Source of the DNA: Cercis canadensis | Taxonomy: Eukaryota > Streptophyta > Magnoliopsida > Fabales > Fabaceae | Direction: 5' to 3' | NCBI GenBank assembly: GCA_003255065.1 | Contig: QAOA01002012.1 | Location: forward strand, 368,662-432,661 | DNA length: 64,000 bases | In this document: positions 11,277 to 21,900 of the stretch, piece after piece | Numbering within the stretch: position 1 is the first letter of the stretch | How the letters are laid out: each line of letters opens with the position of its first letter | The notes under the pieces: model-generated | Told to the model about the DNA's origin: nothing | What the model saw: only the letters and a program-made list of their open reading frames with translations | The model's database searches: none | Position numbers and translations under genes: made by a program

Positions 11277-12510
11277 GATACTGCAATAGGTTCCTAGTGT
11301 ACCTGGCGTGGCTATATCCTAAGGAACTTCTCCACCTAAGATATTCACATAATTGATAAAATATTAGCCATGTACTATGTCATAACACATCAAATATATG
11401 TATACAACTCTTGCAATTAAACCTATCACACACTTGTTCAATATCAATTATAACTTATTGGAAAATAAACTAACCTGCATTTGTAAATATGTGTATCTAT
11501 CTCTACGGTTAATTAAATGTACTAAAAAAATTAAATAAACTAACATACAATTTATATAACCAACTACACACTAACATAGTAACTACTATTAAATATACTA
11601 ACCTGCACACAAGTGGCCCTAATAAATCCCCAATTAGTCGCAATGGTGACAAAGATGGAATGGGAAATCTCTCGTATGCCCAAATCTGTAGCAACAATCC
11701 ACACCCTCCAAACTCTAATGTGTGAGTAAGAGAGAAGTTGCACATACTCCTGTACAAGTTTTCCAACACTTCGAAACCCCAGCTGATGTACCTTGCAACA
11801 TGCTAGTCCTCTAATAGCTCTAAGTACATGAGACGTACAAAGTTCCCAATAGTATTAGGAATCAATCATCCCTCAATCAAGCGAATGATGTACGCTCTAG
11901 CATGTTGCTGCAAAACCACATAGAGACCATCGTTTGGCCAATCAGAAAATGTATCCCTCAACCACACCATCATCACTGTAGCTCCATCCATAGTTGGACC
12001 TTCGGCATAGTGCCTAACAATTACTGACAAACGTCCATCCATGGATAAGTGCTAAAGGCCCCCATTGCTTCTCCATCAACAAGAAGCCTAGCAACACCTC
12101 CACGTCTTGGAGGGTAATCATGCACTCCCCACCAAACATATGAAACGTGTGTCTTAGGCTGCCACTGATTGACTAGTGCAAATAGGAAATGGGTGTCTAT
12201 TTGCACTGGATTCACCAATGCATCTCCTCCAAAACGAGCCCTACATACATACTCCATTATTTTGTCATTTGGTCTACAGATCCTATGACTACGAAACCTC
12301 ACTATTCTCTGCATCTGAAGTAATTATCCAAATACAAATTATTAACTAACATATTTACCAATAACTTCATAAATAAATTCAAAATCTTTAGCAACTAAAC
12401 AAACCACTTACCCCACTATGCCATGTATCACTAGAAATATGATCCATTTGCTTAGTCAACATTGTGGGATCCTCAAGACCTGGTAGTACAATTCGATGTT
12501 GTGCTATAAT
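11277..12510 (-). pseudogene. Plant mobile domain (PMD) pseudogene, split by family B
   Basis: PMD proteins occur in Mutator-like and other plant transposons and in the host MAIN/MAIL family. On the minus strand three exon-like blocks match the better kept PMD copy at 43392-46187. About 12510-12402 encodes GLEDPTMLTKQMDHIS and is followed by a GTAAGT donor. About 12314-11580 encodes RPNDKIMEYVCRARFGG and later LLLQIWAYERFPIPS. A block entered through a TTAG acceptor at 11335 ends at the family B border (11276). The central exon has frameshifts near 12120-12170, and no start codon is evident. Exon order matches the other copy, so this is the remains of a second element of the same type. The rest lies beyond family B, left of the window. 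Confidence 0.8.
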
Positions 12511-13090
12511 CAATAACAAAGTGGGCCAAACTAACAGTACTGACACGTGAAGGATTACAGGAGAAAGAGAAATGGAAAACAAGTACGTGAAGGAGAAGAA
12601 TGACAAAGATAGAGACAAATCAACAAAGTGGGCCTCAATGTATACAAAATGAAAGACAAAATGATTGAGAATGAGAAGAATAGAAGAATGGAGTCTCGAA
12701 TGGGAGAAAGAGGAAGGGAATGAAAGTGAAAGGGAGAAAGGGGGTTGTTTGCATTAATTGCATGCCGTTGGGGGTTAATGGATGTCACAGATAACAAGGC
12801 GGTCCCGTTGTTTGGCAAATAACAGGATCCTGAAGGTGCCATTATTTCCCAAATAGCAGGACTACCTCGTCATCGTGTCGTTGCAAGGTGCAGGAAATAT
12901 TAATTGTTGCAAAATGATGGCAAGTCCCATTGTTTCCCAAATAGAAGGACCTTCAAGATCCTGTTGTTTGGGAGATAGCAGGACATGCCTTGTTGTTTTG
13001 CCCTCTAGTTTTTTATTGAGAACTGCCCCATTTTAGTAATTAATTTTAAAACAGCCTACAATGTGTAATTTCTTTTTAAAAGTATATTTT
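12511..13090. mobile_element. Upstream/terminal region of the PMD-bearing element
   Basis: This stretch precedes the PMD pseudogene and probably holds its promoter and terminal repeat. Four related units of about 30 bp lie near 12803, 12842, 12927 and 12960 (variants of gtcccgttgttt and caaatagcaggac). Each is partly self-complementary, like the GC-rich palindromic units in the inverted repeats of the element at 42824-50071. The outer end (about 13000-13090) has weak similarity to Mutator termini. The matching other end is not in the window. Confidence 0.45.
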
Positions 13091-13296
13091 TGGGTCAATA
13101 AGCTGACTAAAAGAGGTGTCGCCTCTATATAGTAGTATAAATTGTGGTCCATGATGAAAGTTACTTAAAAGTCATGGCACTTAGTTTCTTCAAGAAGATT
13201 TATATGGATAAATGCAATGTCATTCCATTTCTCATCTATGTTTGTTTTCCTAAGCTCACACATGGTGACCATAACATTATTCATTGTTAGTCTCCA

Positions 13297-13910
13297 TGGT
13301 GGAGGTTAAGGAGGCTCTGTTCAGCATGGGCCGCTTAAAGGCTCTAGGACACAATGGTCTCTATGCTCTATTCTTTAAGAGACAATGGAACTACTATATA
13401 TAAAGTCATTTATGGGTCATCACCTAACAACTTAAGCTTTTAAGATGATTCGGTTCTTGATATAGTATCAGAACCTCCTTAATCAAGTGGTTAAGAGATC
13501 GATCTCAACTGTACAAAGTATGAGTGAGCTTGTGTTTTGTCCAAACTTCAAGCCCAAAGAGGTTTTGCATGCAGGGGTATGTTAAATATAAACTATTCCT
13601 AAACTTTCACCTAACAGCTTAAGTTTTTAGGTTAAATCGATTCTTGATAGGAGCCATGTGGGATTATCTCTTTTTCAGTTAGTTCAAGAAATTCTTAGTG
13701 AACCATCCAAGGTGCACAAGATTAATAGTACCTTAATCACTCTTATTCCGATGGTGGAGGCTCCATAATCTATTCAGAACTTTTGACGAATAAGGTGGTG
13801 ACCAAGGTTCTCACTAATCCATTGAAACTAGTGGTGCACTATATGATCTCTCCCAACCAATGTAGTTTCATAATATAATGATTGCTCACGAGATGGTGCA
13901 TATATTTTTG
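13297..13910 (+). pseudogene. L1-type LINE reverse transcriptase fragment
   Basis: Two blocks on the plus strand, 13297-13391 and 13650-13910, read as parts of a non-LTR reverse transcriptase. The first gives EVKEALFSMGRLKALGHNG, and the second gives INSTLITLIPMVEAP and later IAHEMVH, all familiar from plant L1-type elements. They are separated by a TRIM at 13392-13649, and the second block has stops and frameshifts. The endonuclease and the rest of the polymerase are missing. The element is dead and old. Confidence 0.7.
13392..13649 (+). mobile_element. TRIM (tiny LTR retrotransposon) inside the LINE remnant
   Basis: Two related repeats of about 70 bp (13392-13462 and 13580-13649) share cacctaacaacttaagctttt and ttcttgata. 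A degraded tggtatcagagcc-type initiator Met-tRNA primer site directly follows the first, at 13463-13475. The internal part is about 117 bp and non-coding. The flanks ggaac (13387-13391) and ggagc (13650-13654) fit a 5-bp target duplication with one mismatch. Confidence 0.65.
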
Positions 13911-15984
13911 GGTTAAAATTATAGCTAATGTACAACAACTTTGCTTGGTCCCTTGTTAGCAGCTTAGATATTATGTGATTTGCATATTTATTTGTCAAAA
14001 TTGTCACCTTTCATGTAGATAACCGTCTCACCTAGTTCCTTAATGTCATCACCATTTGCAATGGAATTTGAAAACTCCCATTTTAGGGTTTGATTTGGCT
14101 GTGTGTAATTACTATTCCAACTTTAAACAAAGGGATGAATGAGAGAAGTCATTTCCTCATATTTATTATCGGGGTGAGACTATTAGCAATTTTACACATT
14201 ATATGTATGTAGTAATTATGTATGAATGTTTTAATTACAATATCATCCGATCCAATCAATATTCCACTAATTCAACAAGTCCGATCATTACTTATCCTTT
14301 CTCAAGTTTGCCGTTCCGTCCAAATTTTAAAACATTACTTTGAATATAGTAAAAGGTGAAGGTTGTGCTACTCATTGCTCAAGATGTCCATGGGTGCATA
14401 ACTTATGTGGCAATCTTCTTAGTCATATGTTTCATTTCACGTTTTGCACCAATATACAATTCTATAAAATTTCACAATAACAAATTTTAAGTTTAACTAT
14501 TATATCAAACGGCTTGTGGCTGAGTAATATTGAAGTTATCCTTAGAGCTCGTGAATTATGTGTTTGAACTCAGTCATAACCAAAATATCAAAAAAAAAAG
14601 TTTAATTAGTCTCACTAAAATTATATTCTGTCAAATTTCAATTTTATTATTTGTGCCCTTTGTATATAATTGTGTACTGTTACAGGCCATCTGATTACAA
14701 ACTCGTGGCCTTTAATGCATTGCGTGAGCATTGCTATCGGTGCCACCTTTGACAATAGGCAAGGTAGTCTTCGCGGTAGTAAAAAGAGCACATCTCCGCG
14801 GTAGTAAAAAGCGCACATGATGTTACTTCTGTCATCTTGTTCATTGACAGTAACACCACAACGCTACAGTATCACTTACACCAACTTACTACAGCAGGAC
14901 TATCACTAACACAAACTTCCAATCATTTCATGTTTTTGTAAAATATACATTTACTCATAACCGTCAAATTCTGTTGTACAATTTGATAAAGGTGATTGCT
15001 AAGTTATCCAAATGATAGAGCTACTCTATTAAGTTTTGGTAAGACTCACGTTTTGAAATTAATATCATTGTAAAGATTATAAAAAATTAAGTCATATAAT
15101 AGGAGTCAAATTCCAAAACAATTTATAAAATTTTAGTTTAGTTATGTCAAAGAAAATTATTATTATTTTTAATTCAACACTTTTCTTATATCACTCTGTT
15201 TATGCATTTTACAAAAAAACAAACTATTTTGATTCACATCGGGTCACTCATCTTTTATAGATCTTCACAATGATACAAATTTTAAGACATGGGTCCAACT
15301 AGAATTCTCCTAACACAAGAGGTAAAATAGCACTATCCCTTTTGAAGAGGAGATAGTATAGCAATCACCATTAATAAATGAGAGCCCTTACACCAATTAG
15401 AATCACAAATTGGCAAAAAAAAATATAATCACAAATTAACTCATAATTTTCTTAACACCAAAATATCTAAACTCTTTGTAATTGCTCTCCCTAACAAAAT
15501 TTACGAATTGAAACCTCCACAAAACCAAGTAAAATGTGACAGACCGACGTGCGAATTCAGTAAAATTAGCTTCTTACAAAATAATGGTCCAAGAAATAGT
15601 AATAGCGTTTACATCTTAAGTTATACAAAAATTAACACCAAGCAAGCTGAAGACTAATCAAGTGAACTTTTACATGATTGTGCCAATGTGAAGCTAATAA
15701 AAACCTCTGTAAATTAGCAGAAACTTACAATTGACACCATCACTGCTCGAATCAAATTCTCATCATCGAATTTTTATGTTTGACAAGTAGATATCATCTC
15801 AAACAAAAAGATATTCAAGTACAGGCTAAGCAGGTTCACAAATAGACATGGTTTCCACTCAAGAAAAAAATAGGAGATCCCCAGATTTAAGGATTTAACT
15901 GAAAGCAATTAGCAACCTTCTTGAACAAGAAGCAATACAAGAATTCTACTCAGGGTAGTCAATAATACATCAGAATGAACATAT
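13911..15984. other. Intergenic region and 3' flank of the TAF15 gene
   Basis: No gene was recognised. It is AT-rich with scattered short duplications, such as gcggtagtaaaaag twice near 14774 and 14799. A weak SINE-like block lies at about 14508-14600. The 3' untranslated end of the TAF15 gene must lie just below 15985, but no decisive polyadenylation signal was picked. Confidence 0.4.
14508..14600 (+). mobile_element. Possible degraded tRNA-derived SINE
   Basis: The segment has a box-A-like start (cttgtggctgagtaat), a box-B-like gtttgaactc about 55 bases later, and a poly-A run at 14590-14599. No clear target duplication was found, so this is only a candidate. Confidence 0.25.
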
Positions 15985-18900
15985 TTAATAACGGTGTCTA
16001 TTCCGGTCCCTATCCCGCCCATAATCTCTGTCTCGATCATCATAATCCCACTCTCGATCCCTTCCCCTATCTCTATCTCTATCTCTACTACGACTGCTTT
16101 GCCTTTCTCTATCATCTCGATCTCTGCTCCGGTTCTCCCAGTCCTCGCGATCCCTTCCCCTGTCTCTACTCCTATCTCTTCCATCTCTGTCAATCCCTGT
16201 CATGATTATTACATATTAACTCGCCTACTACAGGTCCAACCAATTCATAATTTCATACAAATAGGCCATGATTGCGAGTCAAAATAATAATAATCTATAA
16301 AGCCCTTAAGCATATATGACTACTCCAATACAACCAATAACAGTTTGCTTTAATTTTAGTGCCAGATTTGCATGTGATGTGTCAAACAAGCAACCAGTTG
16401 TTATCAAGATTATGGAGCAAGAATACAGAAAACATGAAAAATAAATAAAAATTAACAAAGGAAAGGAGATGCAGTCATGATTCTCAGACAACTTGCATTT
16501 GCATGACCGATAGTAAGTCAAACCCCTCCATTAGGCCATAAGGATGTTTCAGAAAAGCAATACTGTTAGGGGGCATATCGAACAAAAATAGTAGGGGAGA
16601 ACATTATTTGTAATGAACATGAAATAGTAAAGCAAGCTCAAATAGAATGGAGTATCTTAACTTACTGCCAACCCTAGCCATCAGGCAGTCAAAATGTTGT
16701 CATTTTATCAAATCCCATATATGCATGAAGAATAATTCATTCATAGAAATGTAAACAATACCTAGTTCCTCAACCTCCCATCCAGCACGCCCAGAACCAG
16801 GAAGCACTCGTGCCGCTTCAGCTTGTTGTGTCTTGGCACGGAATTTTTTCTTGAGATTTCCAAACTCATCATACAACTCCCCATCATCCTGACAAAGTAG
16901 AACACATATTATAGAACCAGGGCAACATATATACCTGTCTAAGCTAACTGTTAAGTAATCTTACTTCAGCCTCCCGCCTACGCCGTTTAGTCTCCTCTAT
17001 TTCTTCTTCATCAAGTTCTTTGTAACCTCCACCACGCCCTCCTCTGTTTGAGCAGAAAGTACAACCCTAAGTTAGCATTGCAATTTTGTCAAAATGTTTA
17101 AGGGAAAAGGAGAAATGAAGAAAAAAGAAATAAGAAATAGTCACCACTATGGCTAATTATTTAATACCACAAGCATAACTAATTACTTAGATGATCTACA
17201 GTGTATTTTACTGGGTCCACATGTGTTGATGAAAATAAATGGCACGGATCATTTTAGTCATCAATTTTGTTTGATACCACTTATGGTATTGAATAACTAG
17301 CCTACCAATATTGCCTAAAACACATAAACATGTTCACGGGAAAAATAAAAAGCTAGCAACACTGAAAGAAATTTTCCACAAAAATGAATTGAGAACACAA
17401 ACCCTATACACTGACACCTTCAAGCACACACACTATTAAGGGGGAAAACTAGCCACAAACTTGCATATAATATGACAATAAAATTTGAAAGACAATTACT
17501 TAAATATAAAAAGCATAAGTTCCTCAAGATTGAAATTAACCTTGCAAAGATCAACAATTTCAATTGTAAGGATAATAGATGCCAATGAAGCTGTGCCACT
17601 TCCATGACCACCTTAATCTTTGATAATATACACATACCGCTTAAAAGACTTGGTTTGTTGACATGAGAATGCAACAAAAATTATGTCTAGCCATATTTTC
17701 ATTTTGAAGATAATTTCTGCTGCAATATTCTACTGAAAAACTTATATGCTAATATTTTCATGAACAAGGTTCATACTACATTTCTACTCAAAACAACATA
17801 TTGGCGCTAGACAATATTAAAAACAAACAGTGCTATATTTCACTCATTCCCAGTGATAACTGTGATACAGAAGTTGGCTATCACTATAGTTGTCTAACCA
17901 CATATAATAGCACACATCAATTATACAATTTTCCCCAAACATATCATGTTGATGCACCAAATAACTATAAACTGTACACTGCCATAAAATTTTAGCCTCT
18001 TTGTCCCTGCTGAAACCTCTAAAACCAAGTAATAAGAATTGCAACAAATTATTTCACAATAGGTGGCTTCTGAACAATGTAAGAGTAAGAATAAATGGGC
18101 AGCTGTCACTGAACTAGAACCACAAATACCATACATTATCAGAAGAAAAGGATGATCACACCAGAAAATGATCTGTTTTGGACTAAAAGAAAAAACCAGA
18201 AAGTCCATATATGATAATACCACCATATCACCCAGTTCAGGGATGCCATTTTTTATACCAAGATTATCAGAAAGTCACCTGAACCTAGGCATGAGTTAAC
18301 ACATGATACATAATTGTATCACAGGCTATCCACTACCTATCTGGTACATGCATGTGACATGATACATAATTGTATCACAGGCTATCCACTACCTATCTGG
18401 TACATGCATGTGATACACTTGCTTCCAGTATCTTTGGTACATACTGCATGATATTTTTGTAGTGCCTATTATTTTAACAACTATAACTAATACACTGTCA
18501 TGAGTATGTTCCGAGCTAGTATAACAAGTAACTAACAAAAAGAATCATATACAATACCTTACACCACCCTCATTATGACCAGGCTTATTTGTGTTGCAAA
18601 TATTGCATTTAGTCCGCTTTGCCCAATTGATATTGCCACACCTAAGCAAAAAGAGCACCAGAAAACACTAGTCATAACATTTATATTCTTTTCAAAAAGA
18701 AAAAATTTGCAAAAACCACATCAGCATGTATCTGATATCCATGTTGAATGTCAGATAAACAAGTAAATGCCTTATACTGAATTTTTAAATTGAAGTACAA
18801 CATTGAAGCAAAATATTAGCCTACAACATCAACAGTACATATGATAGAATTGACCATAAATCATGGCCAAGTTGTACTAAGCTCTCAAAAGAGTGCAATC

Positions 18901-21900
18901 TTGAAGCTCAAAAATTATTATAACAACAGTAATAAAAAAAAGTATCAGCTATGCATGGTAAACTGCCACAAGGGCAGATAGCAAAGCAGAACCCCAATGG
19001 TCATTATCAAACAAAAGCCCTCGGTTGAAACTTGGTTGTTCTAAAGTAGTAATGAAAAGTAAACCTTGTTTAGCCAATCTTACATAGTGCAAATGTAGTA
19101 TTTCTATTAAAATGACATCATTTGATAGGAAACTCTGTAAATCCTGTTTGAGTCATTTTTTTTTCTTATAGAAGAAGAATTTATTCAGAAGGAAGAGAAA
19201 AGTACAAAGGAGGGCAAGAAGTTCTCCTATAACAAACATGCAAGAAAACAATGGAAACAACAAGAAAATACATCGCTCAAAAGACTTGTTAAAGTCATCT
19301 TTATGCACACATACCAACATGTGTTGTATCAAATACATAAATACACATATCTCTATCCATCAGTCATCATTTTACCCAGATTTAAACTGATTACAAACGC
19401 ATTCTACAAAATTTAATAACATAAAGCAGGTGATAACATTGATTTAGCTTGGCAGCCTTTTTGGTTACTCCATGAGAAACTTCCACTCCTACCACCCAAA
19501 TAATGGAATTTGAAAGTATAAACAAATTTTATAAAAACGGATTATACAGAAATCAGACCCAGAGAAAATCAAAAAATATTTGAAACATGCACAATGTGTA
19601 CACAACCATACATTGGACAAGGCCAATCATTGGGACCAAAGAGTCCTCCACCAACTGGACGGCCAACACCCCCAGAATCATTTCCAGCGCGTCCCCTTCC
19701 ACGGCCACCAGCCCCTGCAGCACCAGCAGCACCAGCAGGACGAGCACTTCCACAGCGATTGCACACACCACGAAATGCGAAATTCACATTACCGCAACTG
19801 TTATGAGAGCAAAAATGAGAATCTTTCAACATTACAATCATACATAAAGACTGAAAAACAGTGACTAGAGGAGCAAGAAAGAGCTTCTCACCAATCTCAT
19901 ATCACAGACCTTGTATTCGGACACAACCAATCGCCTTCCTGTTGCCATGCTTTGCCTGATGCATCAGTTCGACCTCTACCTCTTCCACCACCCTCATTCA
20001 TATCTGTAGTAGATTCCTCTAGTCCACCAAAGTTACCAGCAACACTTGGTTCTCCCACTGAATTATATGCTTGGTCATCCTTGCTTTTTGACTCTGCTAT
20101 ATAAACCCCAATGGTATTACCGTGAAAATCTTTGTTGTTAAACCATTCAACAGCAGCTACAGCAGCATGCGGATCCTCATATGTTACGGTAGCATCTCCC
20201 TTTGGCTCATTAGTCTCTTTGTCTCGATACAACCATATCTTTGGTCTCCCAGTACGCTTATCTTTCTGCAGAGTGTGAAGCATAAATGAAAAGAGACGTA
20301 TGTAGAATGACTGAAGGAATGAGAAAGAGAAAAGATGGGGGAGAACACGGAGAAAAAAAGAATAGTGTAAAGAGAAAGGACAGAGAAGGAGGAACAAAAG
20401 ATAAGCAAAGTAGATAAAAATTTAACAAATATCAAATCAATTACTCATTGAAAGTTGGAACAGTAGTTCTTTATAGTCATAACATAAAAAAATCTCAAAT
20501 AAACCTAATTTTGCTAGGATAAAAACCATGACTCTGTTCAGGCAATTCTAGTTTATATATAAATACTAGATTCCAACCTAATCATAATAAAATCCCAAGT
20601 ATTCCTGTAATTACATGACTGGAAACCTTAACAATTGCAATTTCCTAAATAATCCCAATAAATGTTACTATTATGTTCTTCATCAATGTCCCCTAACTGG
20701 ACAAATGAGTTATGAAGTGTTTTAAGTATCAGAAATGCAAGCTTCACCATGGTGTAGCCAAGGACTCTTCATGAAACCCAAATTTCATTGGTGAAAAGTA
20801 CATTAGATGATTCATGACATATGGAAGCCATGCAATAATATATTCGCCGGGTGAAGTGCTTCATTTTGCCATTGCTTGTGGAATATAGTGCTGACCCTTT
20901 AGTCTACAACATTCAATAATTTGTTTCTCAAAAATTTTAAGGAATGGAGAAACAGTATTCTTGGAGTAATATCTTCTAGTTCTTCTAGAACAAATGTCAT
21001 GATGGACACCATAAATGACAAGAAATTATTTTAGTGGAATCCATAACGCATTGGATTACATCACGAAAAAAGATTGGTTTTGGAAAGAACTTAATTCATC
21101 TGATCTCTGTACAAGATATGTTAGGCGGATCAGGAAAAGGAGCTAAATACCTTTTTTATGTGCTAAGATCATGCACAATCATGTTTACCATCTCACAGAG
21201 GTAAGACGAGGCAACTGAAACTATTTTTAAAAAAAAGATGCTTCCAAAGTTGTTCAAAGAACATTGCCTTCATTATAAGAAAAAGGACACCTTGCAAGTT
21301 GTTATAAGGAGATTGCTCTACTTCTATAAGGCAGCTTTGCACTTGGTGAAAAGATAAAAAATCACTTACAGACAATATAGAGGATCTTAAAAGATCTTCC
21401 AACTTCAAAAATTTTCTTTTGATAACAGAAGTTTCAGTAAAGAGAGAAAGGGGATACAGGAAGAGGACAAGAAATCCTCCTTTAGCAAGAAATTTCTTTA
21501 AAAAAATAAAGAGAAACATTAAAGAAGAATGGCCCTAAAGTGTCTCTGCATAATGGTCAAGGAAATGCCCTTAAAGAATGGCTCTCCAACTTTCAAAATT
21601 TCTTCTCTGAGCTAATGAAGTTTAACCATGGAGATAAGAAAAAAGTCATACTGAGGTCTAAATGAAACCATAAGTATCAAATAACTGAATAATAGATTTC
21701 CTAGTAATGAAATTAGATGAAAACTAGATATAAAATTGTTCATCATCCACTTAACAGTCACAGACATTGAGAAAATCCACTGAGCACTGTATATTCAGAT
21801 AGAACCTTTCAAAATTTTGTGAAAATCACCTTAACTCAGCCAAATGCAGCAAGACTCAGGAAATTTTTAACACTGATGGATTCTGAATAACCAAGTGTAA

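Noticed and set aside
15909-16287. Arg/Asp- and Ile/Ser-Pro-rich frames overlapping the last TAF15 exon
   Set aside because: They are other-frame shadows of the repetitive last exon, which joins in phase with upstream exons.
19605-19615. Loss of a zinc-finger cysteine in TAF15 (reading CPMYG)
   Set aside because: The Tyr appears only if the frame is read past the splice donor. Using the GTATGG donor at 19611 and the acceptor before 18641 restores CPMCG and keeps phase.
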